Notes under the pieces: generated by a model
What the model was told of the DNA's origin: nothing
Seen by the model: only the letters and a program-made list of their open reading frames with translations
The model's database searches: none
Assembly: GCF_002887815.1 (NCBI RefSeq)
Contig: NZ_PDHO01000014.1
Span: forward strand, 82,135-146,134
Direction of reading: 5' to 3'
DNA from: Mycobacterium sp. ENV421
Lineage (GTDB): Bacteria; Actinomycetota; Actinomycetes; Mycobacteriales; Mycobacteriaceae
Length of the DNA: 64,000 nucleotides
Shown: one piece after another, positions 17,507 through 26,567 of the stretch
Layout of the letters: each line of letters starts with the position of its first letter
How positions within the stretch are numbered: the stretch's first letter is position 1
Program-made: the position numbers and the translations under genes

Positions 17507-17525
17507 ATCATATATGAAATATGAT
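17507..17525. promoter_or_regulatory. Inverted repeat in divergent promoter (candidate GntR operator)
   Basis: ATCATAT-atgaa-ATATGAT: perfect 7-bp arms with a 5-bp spacer, strikingly AT-rich in this GC-rich DNA. It lies between the divergent acyl-CoA dehydrogenase (start 17472) and SDR (start 17568). The FCD/GntR regulator at 20720, last gene of the rightward operon, is the likely ligand-responsive binder. Confidence 0.65.
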
Positions 17526-17567
17526 ATTGCCCATTCGGGGGTCCGTTCGAGGAACATAGGAGTTCAC

Positions 17568-18308
17568 ATGTCGCTGCTTGCCGGCCAGACCGCGGTCATC
17601 ACCGGTGGAGCGCAAGGCCTCGGCTTTGCGATCGCGGAGCAGTTCATCGCCGAAGGCGCCCGCGTCATACTCGGTGACCTCAATCTCGAGGCCACCGAGG
17701 AGGCGGTCACCAAACTCGGTGGTGCCGACGTCGCCCGTGCGGTGCAGTGCAACGTCACCTCGTATGCCGACGTCGACGCACTCGTCGATGCCGCCGTCGA
17801 ACAGTTCGGCCGCTTCGACATCATGGTGAACAATGCCGGAATCACTCGCGACGCGACGCTGCGCAAGATGACCGAAGACGAGTTCGACCAGGTGATCTCG
17901 GTACATCTGAAGGGCACCTGGAACGGGCTGAAGAAGGCGTCGACGGTGATGCGTGAGCAGAGGAGCGGCGCGATCGTGAACATGTCGTCGATCTCCGGCA
18001 AGGTGGGCATGATCGGGCAGACCAACTACTCGGCGGCCAAGGCCGGCATCGTCGGAATGACCAAGGCGGCCTCCAAGGAACTGGCCCATCTCGGGGTGCG
18101 GGTCAACGCCATCCAGCCCGGATTGATCCGGTCGGCGATGACCGAGGCCATGCCGCAACGCATTTGGGATTCCAAGGTGGCCGAGGTGCCGATGGGGCGT
18201 GCGGGTGAGCCGTCCGAGGTCGCCAAGGTGGCGCTGTTCCTGGCGTCTGACCTGTCGTCGTACATGACCGGAACGGTCCTCGAGGTCACCGGCGGACGGC
18301 ACCTCTGA
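17568..18308 (+). CDS. SDR family oxidoreductase (FabG-like)
   Basis: A 246-aa SDR with GGAQGLG (13-19), NNAG (88-91), Ser 140/141 and catalytic Y154/K158. Its compact length and the NYSAAKAGIVGMTKA helix resemble 3-oxoacyl reductases and 3-hydroxyacyl-CoA dehydrogenases. ATG 17568 has AGGAG at normal spacing. It is the first gene of an operon with thiolase, acyl-CoA dehydrogenase and GntR regulator, so a beta-oxidation hydroxyacyl-CoA dehydrogenase role is likely. Confidence 0.92.
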   Translation: MSLLAGQTAVITGGAQGLGFAIAEQFIAEGARVILGDLNLEATEEAVTKLGGADVARAVQCNVTSYADVDALVDAAVEQFGRFDIMVNNAGITRDATLRKMTEDEFDQVISVHLKGTWNGLKKASTVMREQRSGAIVNMSSISGKVGMIGQTNYSAAKAGIVGMTKAASKELAHLGVRVNAIQPGLIRSAMTEAMPQRIWDSKVAEVPMGRAGEPSEVAKVALFLASDLSSYMTGTVLEVTGGRHL

Positions 18309-19528
18309 TGCCCAGAACCGCCGTGATCTGTGAGCCGGTCCGCACGCCGATCGGCCGCTACGGCGGCATGTTCGCCTCCCTGACGGCTGTCGACCTCGGG
18401 GTGGCCGCGCTCAACGGTCTGCTGGCTCGCACCGGCATCGCGCCGGACGCCGTCGAGGACGTGATCCTCGGCCACTGTTATCCGAACAGCGAGGCGCCGG
18501 CGATCGGCCGCGTCGTCGCACTCGACGCCGGCCTGCCGGTGAGTGTGCCCGGTATGCAGGTGGACCGGCGCTGCGGTTCGGGTCTGCAGGCCGTGATTCA
18601 GGCTTGTCTCCAAGTCGCTTCGGGTGACAACGATCTCGTCGTGGCCGGCGGCGCGGAGAGCATGAGCAATGTCGCTTTCTACTCGACCGATATGCGGTGG
18701 GGTGGCGGCCGCACCGGGGTGCAGGTGCACGACGGTCTGGCCCGCGGGCGCACGACGGCCGGCGGCAAGCACCATCCGGTGCCGGGTGGCATGCTCGAGA
18801 CCGCCGAGAACCTGCGCCGCGAGTACTGCATTTCCCGCCAGGAGCAGGACGAGCTGGCGGTGGCGTCCCATCAGCGCGCGGTCACCGCGCAGAAGGACGG
18901 CATCCTGGCCGAGGAGATCATTCCGGTCACGGTCACCGGTCGCCGCGGTGAGGACGTGATCGACACCGATGAGCATCCCCGCGCCGACACGACTCTCGAA
19001 TCACTGGGCAAGCTCAAACCGGTTCTGCTGAAGCAGGATCCGGAGGCCACTGTCACCGCGGGCAACTCCAGCGGGCAGAACGACGCCGCGTCGATGTGCA
19101 TCGTGACCACGCCGGAGAAGGCCGCCGAACTGGGTCTGACTCCGCTGGTGCGGCTGGTGTCGTGGGCGTCGGCGGGGGTGGGACCCGAGGTGATGGGCAT
19201 CGGTCCGGTGCCTGCCACCGAGGCGGCGTTGGCCAAAGCCGGTGTGACGCTGGGTGACATCGACCTCATCGAACTCAACGAGGCTTTCGCCGCCCAGGCG
19301 TTGGCCTGCATGAAGGCCTGGAACTTCACCGCTGCCGACCATGAGCGCACCAACGTCCACGGCTCGGGGATCTCGCTCGGGCATCCGGTTGGCGCAACTG
19401 GTGGCCGGATGCTCGCCACGCTGGCCCGTGAACTGCACCGGCGCGACGCGCGCTACGGCCTGGAAACGATGTGCATCGGCGGTGGCCAGGGCCTGGCCGC
19501 GGTGTTCGAAAGGGTGGACGCACGATGA
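18308..19528 (+). CDS. Thiolase (acetyl-CoA C-acyltransferase)
   Basis: A 406-aa thiolase with the acylation cysteine at C89 (RRCGSGLQA), the NEAFAAQ loop, the GHPVGATGGR histidine loop and the late CIGGGQG cysteine. All catalytic residues are present, so it should cleave a 3-ketoacyl-CoA to release acetyl- or propionyl-CoA. Its start shares one base with the SDR stop (TGATG), and its end overlaps the following acyl-CoA dehydrogenase by 4 bp. The three genes make a near-complete beta-oxidation set lacking only a hydratase. Confidence 0.94.
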   Translation: MPRTAVICEPVRTPIGRYGGMFASLTAVDLGVAALNGLLARTGIAPDAVEDVILGHCYPNSEAPAIGRVVALDAGLPVSVPGMQVDRRCGSGLQAVIQACLQVASGDNDLVVAGGAESMSNVAFYSTDMRWGGGRTGVQVHDGLARGRTTAGGKHHPVPGGMLETAENLRREYCISRQEQDELAVASHQRAVTAQKDGILAEEIIPVTVTGRRGEDVIDTDEHPRADTTLESLGKLKPVLLKQDPEATVTAGNSSGQNDAASMCIVTTPEKAAELGLTPLVRLVSWASAGVGPEVMGIGPVPATEAALAKAGVTLGDIDLIELNEAFAAQALACMKAWNFTAADHERTNVHGSGISLGHPVGATGGRMLATLARELHRRDARYGLETMCIGGGQGLAAVFERVDAR

Positions 19529-20718
19529 CCCGTATCGCTCAGACCCTCGGCCTGACCGAGGTTCAGTCCGAAATCATCTCCACCGTGCGGCAATTCGTCG
19601 ACAAGGAGATCATTCCCAATGCCCAGGAGCTGGAGCACGCCGACACCTACCCGCAGGCCATCGTCGATCAGATGCGGGAGATGGGCCTGTTCGGGCTGAT
19701 GATCCCCGAGGAGTACGGCGGGCTGGGGGAGTCGCTGCTCACCTACGCGCTGTGCGTCGAGGAACTGGCCCGCGGCTGGATGAGCGTCTCCGGGGTGATC
19801 AACACCCACTTCATCGTGGCCTACATGATCCGCCAGCACGGCACCGACGAACAGAAGCAGCGTTTCCTGCCAAGGATGGCCACCGGCGAGATCCGGGGTG
19901 CCTTCTCGATGTCGGAGCCCGAGCTGGGTTCCGATGTCGCCGCGATCCGGACCAAGGCGAAGAACAACGGCGACGGCACCTACACCATCGACGGCCAGAA
20001 GATGTGGCTGACCAACGGCGGCAGCTCGACTCTGGTCGCCGCGCTGGTGCGCACCGATGAGGGAGCCGACAAGCCGCACCGCAACCTGACGGCGTTCCTG
20101 ATCGAAAAGCCCTCCGGTTTCGGCGAAGTCGCGCCGGGCCTGACGATCCCCGGCAAGCTCGACAAGCTCGGCTACAAGGGCATCGACACCACCGAGCTGA
20201 TCTTCGACGGCTACGTCGCCGGCGCTGACGACGTTCTGGGCGCCAAGCCCGGGCACGGCTTCTTCCAGATGATGGACGGTGTCGAGGTCGGCCGGGTCAA
20301 TGTGTCGGCCCGCGCCTGCGGTGTGGGCATCCGCGCGTTCGAGCTGGCCGTCCGGTATGCCCAGCAGCGCAGCACGTTCGGCAAACCGATCGCCGAACAT
20401 CAGGCCATCGCGTTCCAACTGGCCGAGATGGCCACCAAAGTGGAGGCCGCGCATCTGATGATGGTGAACGCCGCGCGGCTGAAGGACTCCGGGGAGCGCA
20501 ACGACGTCGCGGCCGGGATGGCGAAATATCTCGCGAGCGAATTCTGCGCGGAGGTCACTCAGCAGAGCTTCCGCATCCACGGCGGTTACGGGTACTCCAA
20601 GGAGTACGAGATCGAGCGGTTGATGCGCGACGCGCCGTTCCTGCTCATCGGCGAGGGCACCAGCGAAATCCAGAAGAACATCATCAGCAAGCGGCTACTG
20701 GCCGACTACCGGATTTGA
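19525..20718 (+). CDS. Acyl-CoA dehydrogenase (FadE-type)
   Basis: A 397-aa acyl-CoA dehydrogenase with FSMSEPELGSD (residues about 131-141), the TFGKPIAEHQAIAFQLA segment of the C-terminal helical domain, and IGEGTSEIQK carrying the expected active-site glutamate. ATG 19525 overlaps the thiolase stop by 4 bp. It is a second dehydrogenase of this divergent locus, the first being at 16297-17472. The two differ clearly in sequence and so probably act on different intermediates. Confidence 0.93.
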   Translation: MTRIAQTLGLTEVQSEIISTVRQFVDKEIIPNAQELEHADTYPQAIVDQMREMGLFGLMIPEEYGGLGESLLTYALCVEELARGWMSVSGVINTHFIVAYMIRQHGTDEQKQRFLPRMATGEIRGAFSMSEPELGSDVAAIRTKAKNNGDGTYTIDGQKMWLTNGGSSTLVAALVRTDEGADKPHRNLTAFLIEKPSGFGEVAPGLTIPGKLDKLGYKGIDTTELIFDGYVAGADDVLGAKPGHGFFQMMDGVEVGRVNVSARACGVGIRAFELAVRYAQQRSTFGKPIAEHQAIAFQLAEMATKVEAAHLMMVNAARLKDSGERNDVAAGMAKYLASEFCAEVTQQSFRIHGGYGYSKEYEIERLMRDAPFLLIGEGTSEIQKNIISKRLLADYRI

Positions 20719-20719
20719 C

Positions 20720-21403
20720 ATGAGCACACCGGATTTCGTGCCGCGCCCTCAGCTGGCGGAGGATGTCGCGCGCTTTGTCCGGACCCGGATCTTCAACGGC
20801 ACGTATCCCGCCGGTGAGTACATCCGGCTGGACCAGTTGGCCGCCGAGCTCGGCATCAGCGTCACGCCGGTGCGGGAAGCCCTGTTCGAGCTGCGCGGGG
20901 AAGGTCTGCTGGATCAGCTGCCGCGGCGCGGCTTCGTCGTGCTGCCGTTCACCGACCGGGACATCACCGATGTCTCGAACCTGCAGGCGTACGTCGGCGG
21001 TGAACTGGCCGCGCGGGCCGCGGTGAACATCACCGGCGACGAGCTTGCGGTGCTGTCGTCGATTCACGACGAGCTGGTCGCCGCCTACACCGCCGACGAT
21101 ATCCGCGCCGTTCGGCTCAACCATGAATTCCATCGCGCCATCAACGTCGCGGCGCAGTCTCCCAAGCTCGCGCAGTTGATGTCTCAGATCACCCGGTACG
21201 CACCGGAATCGGTGTTCCCCACCATCGATGGCTGGCCTGCCAAATCGGTTGCCGACCACGAGCGCATCCTCGCCGCGCTCAAGGCTCACGACCAGGAGCA
21301 GGCCCGCGCCGCGATGTCGGACCACCTGGCGGCGGGTGCCGCACCGCTGATCGAGCACCTCGTCAAACAGGGTGTGGCGCAGCGGTTTCAGACTACCGAG
21401 TAG
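20720..21403 (+). CDS. GntR family regulator with FCD domain
   Basis: A 227-aa regulator with a GntR winged helix (about 10-75; LDQLAAELGISVTPVREALFEL) and a C-terminal FCD ligand-binding domain (about 90-220) containing the metal-ligand-like D/H pattern (LNHEFHRAI ... DHERILAAL). It starts one base after the acyl-CoA dehydrogenase stop, so it is the last gene of the operon it probably controls. Likely ligand: an acyl-CoA or acid intermediate. Likely operator: the inverted repeat at 17507-17525. The 3' end overlaps the convergent gene at 21388 by 16 bp. Confidence 0.9.
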   Translation: MSTPDFVPRPQLAEDVARFVRTRIFNGTYPAGEYIRLDQLAAELGISVTPVREALFELRGEGLLDQLPRRGFVVLPFTDRDITDVSNLQAYVGGELAARAAVNITGDELAVLSSIHDELVAAYTADDIRAVRLNHEFHRAINVAAQSPKLAQLMSQITRYAPESVFPTIDGWPAKSVADHERILAALKAHDQEQARAAMSDHLAAGAAPLIEHLVKQGVAQRFQTTE

Positions 21404-21996
21404 TCCGGCGCGAGGGTCCCGCGTCCGGTGAGGGCGCACAGCAGCTCCTGGCTGTCGCCGCGGCGCTGAGCGACGGCGACCGAGAGGGCAAGGACGCAGT
21501 CGGTCACGTCGGGCGGGAGGGCTTCGGGCGCACCGATGGCGCGAGCCAGATCGATGCTGTGCAGACCGAGTTCGAAGATCCGCGTCGGCAGATAGTCCGA
21601 CAGCCGCATACCTCCGGCGATGGTCTGGATCACCCGATCCTCGCTGTTCAGCACAGCGGCCGCGCGATCCTGCTGTTCGCGCAGGACATCCAGTGGACGC
21701 TCACCCAGCGCCAGGCCGGCCTGCACGGCGCGCGCATCGATCTGCGAGGAGTCGGTGAGCAGAGGGGCGATCGCGAGGTAGTACTCGGCGGAGTCGGCGA
21801 TGTCCAGCCGCTCCGCCGGTCGGGCCGAGTAGTCGACGACGGTGGTGAACGATCGGCCGATGTGGCCGACGAGCGTGCGTACCGACCACGTCCCGAGCGC
21901 GGGCGAATCCCATTGGTCGGGCCCGATCTGCTCGGCCATCCACACGGCGTGGGCACCGGCCCGGCGGAACGTCTCGATATGCGCCTGCAGCGTCAT
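21388..21996 (-). CDS. Mycothiol-dependent maleylpyruvate isomerase-like (DinB-fold) protein
   Basis: A 202-aa protein of the MDMPI/DinB-like four-helix family common in actinobacteria. The N-terminal metal-binding helix pattern (WDSPALGTWSVRTLVGHIGRS, residues about 29-49) is clear, and the second conserved helix is LPTRIFELGLHSIDLARAIG, giving the His/Asp ligand set. Members are thiol-dependent isomerases or transferases, but most paralogues have no assigned substrate. It lies 11 bp downstream of the acyl-CoA synthetase gene at 22008 and is probably the last gene of that leftward operon. Confidence 0.75.
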   Translation of the reverse strand: MTLQAHIETFRRAGAHAVWMAEQIGPDQWDSPALGTWSVRTLVGHIGRSFTTVVDYSARPAERLDIADSAEYYLAIAPLLTDSSQIDARAVQAGLALGERPLDVLREQQDRAAAVLNSEDRVIQTIAGGMRLSDYLPTRIFELGLHSIDLARAIGAPEALPPDVTDCVLALSVAVAQRRGDSQELLCALTGRGTLAPDYSVV

Positions 21997-22007
21997 GGAC
22001 CTAGAAG

Positions 22008-23504
22008 TTACCCCTGCCCGCTCAGCACCTCGCGCAGGCGGCGCACATCGATCTTGCCGCTGGACATCAGCGGGAGCTGGTCGGGAGTCAGTGCGACGAC
22101 GCGTCGCGGGATCTTGTACGCCGACAATTCGGCCCTGAGGCTGTGTTGCAGCGCGCCGGCGTCAAACGCGCCGGCATCCGGGGTGACCACCGCCGCGACG
22201 ACGATCTGGCCGCGTCCCGGATCGGGGATGCCGATCACGTGGGCGGCCAGTCCGCCGGTCACGCGGGTGATCGCTTTCTCCACCTCGGCGGGAAATACGT
22301 TGGCACCGGCTGTTTTGATCATCGATCCTCGCCTGCCGAGGAAGTAGAAGAACCCATCGGCGTCGGTGCGCACCAGATCGCCGGTGTGAAACCATCCGTC
22401 GGCGTCGAAGCACTCGTCGCGGCTGCGCTTGTAATAGCCCTGCATCAAGTACCGGCCGCGAATCCACAGCTCGCCGTCGACGATCGTGGTTTCGAAGCCG
22501 GGCGCGGGTTTACCGAACGACCCGCGGCGGTGTTCGGGCTGGTCGGTCTCGTCTGCGCTGAGCAACAACACACCGCCGGCTTCGGTCAGGCCCAGCATGT
22601 TGTGCCTCAGTTCCGGATCACGGGGCCGGACATCAGGAGCCATGATCGGGTAGAGGTTGCCGCGCCGCATCGACGACAGATCGCGCCGCGCAAAGCTCTC
22701 ATGACGCGCCAGATGCGCGATGCCGGAAACGAATCCGTTGGTGATCGTGGGCCGCACGTCCTCGAGCAGATCGAGAACGGCGCCGGCATCGGTGGCGTTG
22801 GAACACACCAGCGTCGCACCCGCGACCATCGTCGCCAGCAGACCGAAGCCGAAGCCGCCGATCCAGAAGAACGGTGAGTTGCAGAACAGGATGTCCTGCG
22901 CGGTCAGACCGCGAATCTCGTTGAGGTTGCGCTGATGTCCGAGCAGCGCCCCGTGGGTGTGCACCACACCCTTCGCGGCTCCGGTGGATCCCGACGTGTA
23001 GACGATCACCAGGGGGTCGCGGCCGCCGACGTCTCCGTCGACGGCTGTCGGCTCAGCCACGGCGGCGATGTCGTTGTCGAACACGACATGGCGCAGACGC
23101 GGCGCGGTCACGCCCCGGAGCCGCGCAGAAAAGTCGTGGCCGCGGAAAGAGCGTGCCGTGAGCAGGATCTCGGTGTCGCTGTGGACCAGCTGGGTTTCCA
23201 GTTCGGAACCGGTCGAGAAGGTGGAGAACGGCACAACGACGGAACCGATGCGCGCTGCGGCGAGCATCGCGACCACGAACTGAGCGCCGTTGGGATACAG
23301 CACTCCGACGTGAGTGCCTCGGCCCGCGCCCAGTGCGATCAGTCCGTGGGCCAGTCGGGCGGAGCGTTCCTCGGCCTCGCGGTAGGTGAGCCGCTCGGCA
23401 TCGCACACCAGCAGCGGATGGTGGCCCCGGGCGGCGGCCTGGTGGCGCAGCAGCCGTCCGACGGTGTCAGCGGTCACGGCCGGTGAAGTGTTGCCGAACC
23501 GCAC
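22008..23504 (-). CDS. Acyl-CoA synthetase (AMP-binding, FadD-type)
   Basis: A 498-aa adenylate-forming enzyme. The P-loop VYTSGSTGAAKG, the A5-like GLTEAGG, the GWFHTGD motif and the C-terminal catalytic lysine region SSGKIDVRR are all present, so it should activate a carboxylic acid to its CoA thioester. The GTG at 23504 used here makes a 38-bp overlap with the upstream synthetase gene; GTG 23477 would reduce this to 11 bp and would trim only residues before the core domain. Two adjacent synthetases in one operon suggest two acids or two steps. Confidence 0.92.
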   Translation of the reverse strand: MRFGNTSPAVTADTVGRLLRHQAAARGHHPLLVCDAERLTYREAEERSARLAHGLIALGAGRGTHVGVLYPNGAQFVVAMLAAARIGSVVVPFSTFSTGSELETQLVHSDTEILLTARSFRGHDFSARLRGVTAPRLRHVVFDNDIAAVAEPTAVDGDVGGRDPLVIVYTSGSTGAAKGVVHTHGALLGHQRNLNEIRGLTAQDILFCNSPFFWIGGFGFGLLATMVAGATLVCSNATDAGAVLDLLEDVRPTITNGFVSGIAHLARHESFARRDLSSMRRGNLYPIMAPDVRPRDPELRHNMLGLTEAGGVLLLSADETDQPEHRRGSFGKPAPGFETTIVDGELWIRGRYLMQGYYKRSRDECFDADGWFHTGDLVRTDADGFFYFLGRRGSMIKTAGANVFPAEVEKAITRVTGGLAAHVIGIPDPGRGQIVVAAVVTPDAGAFDAGALQHSLRAELSAYKIPRRVVALTPDQLPLMSSGKIDVRRLREVLSGQG

Positions 23505-24918
23505 TCAGGTCCGCTTTACCCGAGGGTGTACGCGGGATCGCGTCGACTATCGAGATCGCCGAGGGGATTTCATAGGGCGCCAGCCGGGTCCGCAGGTACT
23601 CGACCAGCTCCGCATCGGTGACAGACTCGCCGTGGCGCAGCTCGACCATCGCGACCGGTGTCTCACCGAGGCGTTTGTCGGGCCGGCCCACCACCGACGC
23701 GCCGAGCACGCCGGGGTGGGTCTCCAGCGCCGCGCGGACATCGTCGGGCAGCACTTTGAAGCCGCCTCGGATGATGGCCTGATCGGCCCGGCCCAGGATC
23801 CACAGGAAGCCGTCGGAGTCGATGCGTGCGAGGTCGGTGGTACGCAGCCACGGGGCGTCGTGCCCGAGTTGACCGGGCTTCACCTCCAACAGTCCCACCT
23901 GGCCCGCGGCCAGGGGGACGCCGTCGTCGGACACCACCCGCAGCTCGGCACCCAAGGTGGCGCGGCCTACGCTGCCGCGCTTGGACTCCCAGTACTTCCG
24001 GTGATCGACCAACGTCCAGCCGGCCACGCCGCCCCCGAATTCGGTTGCCGCATAGGAGGTCAGCACCGGGATGCCGAACTTGTCGAAGAACGCGTCGGCG
24101 TCCTCGGCCGACAACGGCGCCGTCCCGGACGTGACGGCGCGGACCCCGGCAAGGTCATCGGGACCGAGGTCGGACTGCAGCACCATCCGCAGCGCCGCGG
24201 GCACCAGCGACACCGCTTTGGGGGAGTAGCGGCGCACCGCTGCTGCCCAAGAGCCCAGTTCGAAGCGGGGCAGGAGAACGAACGGTCTTGCCTGGCAGAT
24301 ACATTGCAGAACCCGATACACCCCGCCGATGTGCACCAGCGGCGCGTTGACGATCGCGACGCCGCCGGACATCGCCGTCGGTGCGGGCGCCGTCGCGAAG
24401 TCGGTGCCGATCACCGAGACCGCCAGCATGTCGTAGGTGAGGTCCACCCGTTTGGGCGGTCCGGTGGTGCCACTGGTCAACATTCGGACGGCCACCCGCC
24501 CCGGGCCGGCATCGATCGGTGCGCCGGGCCGGATCCGCGGAGCGGTGTCGAGGTCGCCGATCGACACCACGGTGGTGGTATCGGCCGAATGCGTAAGCAA
24601 AGTGATGTCCTCGTCGGTGCCGATGATGACCGGCAGGGTCAGCGCGGCGACGTCCGCCCTGATCCGCTCGTCGCCGCGGGACGGGTTGATGACGACGACG
24701 CAGCCGCCGGCAGCCAGCACCCCCAGCAGTGCGGCCACGTGAGCGGGGGTGTTGCGCAGCAGGATTCCCACGTCGGTGCCGGGTTCCACGACCGAGGTGA
24801 TGTGACTGCTCGCGTCCGCGAGCTGCCGCCAGGTGTACCAGTGGCCGTCGTATTCGATCGCGTGAGCCGCGGGGGCCAGCCGCAGAACGTCGCTGATCCG
24901 GCGGCTCAGCGCGCTCAT
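23467..24918 (-). CDS. Acyl-CoA synthetase (AMP-binding, FadD-type)
   Basis: A 483-aa AMP-binding enzyme, somewhat short and divergent: P-loop MLTSGTTGPPKRV, TSYAATEFGGG at the A5 position, LRTTDLARID, and C-terminal TPSGKADL with the catalytic lysine. ATG 24918 is chosen; an in-frame TTG at 24942, 8 bases past the upstream gene's stop, is also possible. It lies between the crotonase genes and the second synthetase in the leftward operon 27380-21388. The substrate acid is unknown. Confidence 0.9.
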   Translation of the reverse strand: MSALSRRISDVLRLAPAAHAIEYDGHWYTWRQLADASSHITSVVEPGTDVGILLRNTPAHVAALLGVLAAGGCVVVINPSRGDERIRADVAALTLPVIIGTDEDITLLTHSADTTTVVSIGDLDTAPRIRPGAPIDAGPGRVAVRMLTSGTTGPPKRVDLTYDMLAVSVIGTDFATAPAPTAMSGGVAIVNAPLVHIGGVYRVLQCICQARPFVLLPRFELGSWAAAVRRYSPKAVSLVPAALRMVLQSDLGPDDLAGVRAVTSGTAPLSAEDADAFFDKFGIPVLTSYAATEFGGGVAGWTLVDHRKYWESKRGSVGRATLGAELRVVSDDGVPLAAGQVGLLEVKPGQLGHDAPWLRTTDLARIDSDGFLWILGRADQAIIRGGFKVLPDDVRAALETHPGVLGASVVGRPDKRLGETPVAMVELRHGESVTDAELVEYLRTRLAPYEIPSAISIVDAIPRTPSGKADLSAVRQHFTGRDR

Positions 24919-24949
24919 CACCGCGGTCTGTTCTTCGCGCAAGCGCTCA

Positions 24950-25741
24950 TCACCGAACCTTCGGGGTGACCCGGATCCCGTCGCGCTCCTGCTCGGCCAG
25001 CTCGGCCTGACCCAGTGGGTTGCCCAGCCGGGTGTAGATCAGGTTCTGCTCCATGGCCACCCGATAGGGTTTATCCAGGGACTCCCAGATCGCCTTGACC
25101 GTCCCCTGGGTCGCCGACGGTGGCTTGGCAGCGATGGTGGCGGCGATCTCGTGGGCCCGCGACCAGAGATCGTCGGGCTCGACGACCTCGGACACCAGAC
25201 CGATGCGCAGTGCGGTGTCGGCGCTGACCCGTTCGTCATTGCCCATCAGCGCGATTCGCAGCGACTCGCCGAGCCCGATCTTGCGCATCAGGCCGATCGG
25301 TTCGAGCGCACAGACCAGACCGGCGCTGACGTGGGAGTCGAAGAACGTGGCGTCGGAGGAGCAGATCACCACGTCGGACTCGTTGACGAAGTAGAACGCC
25401 CCCGCCGTGCACATGCCGTGCACCGCACACACGACGGGCTTCCACATCTTCTGCCACTTCGGGCTGAGCAGCTCACCCGGGTCCTCGTGGTTCCACACAT
25501 TCTGCGGCTGGCCGTACGGGGTCTTGATGTCCAAGCCCGCACTGAAGGCCCGTTCGCCGGCGGCGCGCAGCACCACCGCGTGGATGGCGTTGTCGTTCTT
25601 CACGATTCGCCATGCAGCGGCAACTTCTTCACACATGGTGCGGTTGAACGCGTTGAGCTGGTCAGGTCGGTTCAGGGTGATGGTGGCGACGTGATCGATC
25701 CGGTCGAAGTCGAGCAGGATGGTCTCGAACGCGGCGGTCAT
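24950..25741 (-). CDS. Enoyl-CoA hydratase/isomerase family protein (crotonase)
   Basis: A 263-aa crotonase. Oxyanion-hole segments are FSAGLDIK (about 65-72) and GMCTAGAFYFVNESD (about 110-124), with ATFFDSHVSAGLV after them. The ATFFDxHVSxGLV segment is shared with the next gene (25738-26550), so the two are paralogues. ATG 25741 overlaps the upstream stop by 4 bp. The usual catalytic Glu pair is not obvious, so hydratase activity is less certain than the fold. Confidence 0.88.
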   Translation of the reverse strand: MTAAFETILLDFDRIDHVATITLNRPDQLNAFNRTMCEEVAAAWRIVKNDNAIHAVVLRAAGERAFSAGLDIKTPYGQPQNVWNHEDPGELLSPKWQKMWKPVVCAVHGMCTAGAFYFVNESDVVICSSDATFFDSHVSAGLVCALEPIGLMRKIGLGESLRIALMGNDERVSADTALRIGLVSEVVEPDDLWSRAHEIAATIAAKPPSATQGTVKAIWESLDKPYRVAMEQNLIYTRLGNPLGQAELAEQERDGIRVTPKVR

Positions 25742-26550
25742 CGGCAGTGCCATTCGGGTGCGCGCTTCTCGATGAAGGCCCGGGGTCCTTCGAGCGAGTC
25801 TTCGGTGTGCAGGTTGCGCTCCCGGAAGGCCTCGGCGAGCATCTCGGCTTCGTGCATCGGGATCTCCCGTCCCTTGATGATCGCCAAGCGGGTGCCGCGA
25901 ACCGCCAGCGGCGCATTGCGGGTCACGATCTCCGCGATCTCGTGGGCCCGCTCGAGGAGCCGGTCGTGTTCGACGATCTCGGTGATCAGTCCGAGCTCAT
26001 AGGCACGGGCAGCATCCATGCGCTCATGCTTACCCATCATCGCCATCCGCAACGCCACCGTCCGCGGCAACACCCGGGCCAGCCGTACCATCTCGCGGCC
26101 CGCCACCAAACCGATCGACACGTGCGGGTCGAAAAACGTCGCCTGGTCCGAGGCGATCACGATGTCGCCGGTGGTCACCCAGTCCAGGCCTGCGCCACAA
26201 CAGATTCCGTTGATCGCCACGATCACCGGCTTGGCCATCCGCCGGAACGGCGGGGTGCCTTCCTGTGGCGCCTCCCACTGGTCGTAGGTGGACAGGTAGG
26301 GCCGCTCGTCGATCACCTTGCCGTCTTCGGGAATCTCCTTGACGTCGGCTCCGGTGCAGAACGCGCGCCCCGTGCCGGTGACGATCGACAACCAGATGTT
26401 GTCGTCGTTCTCCGCCCGGTCGTAGGCGCTGCGCAGTTCGGTGATCATGTGCGGGCTCAGCGCGTTGAGCGCCTCCGGCCGGTTCAACGTGATCGTTGCC
26501 GTGTGGCCGGTGACCTCGAAGCCGATGGTGGCGTACGACTGTGCCGACAT
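25738..26550 (-). CDS. Enoyl-CoA hydratase/isomerase family protein (crotonase)
   Basis: A 270-aa crotonase with FCTGADVKEI and GICCGAGLDWVTTGD oxyanion-hole segments and the ATFFDPHVSIGLV block shared with its neighbour at 24950. ATG 26550 is preferred because GAGGA lies seven bases upstream. An in-frame ATG at 26571, which overlaps the upstream stop, would add seven residues. It belongs to the leftward operon controlled from the palindrome at 27425. Activity is by family only. Confidence 0.88.
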   Translation of the reverse strand: MSAQSYATIGFEVTGHTATITLNRPEALNALSPHMITELRSAYDRAENDDNIWLSIVTGTGRAFCTGADVKEIPEDGKVIDERPYLSTYDQWEAPQEGTPPFRRMAKPVIVAINGICCGAGLDWVTTGDIVIASDQATFFDPHVSIGLVAGREMVRLARVLPRTVALRMAMMGKHERMDAARAYELGLITEIVEHDRLLERAHEIAEIVTRNAPLAVRGTRLAIIKGREIPMHEAEMLAEAFRERNLHTEDSLEGPRAFIEKRAPEWHCR

Positions 26551-26567
26551 CAGTGGTTCCTCATCTC

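Noticed and set aside
23386..24969. A 527-codon plus-strand open frame
   Set aside because: It is antisense to an acyl-CoA synthetase with clear AMP-binding motifs.
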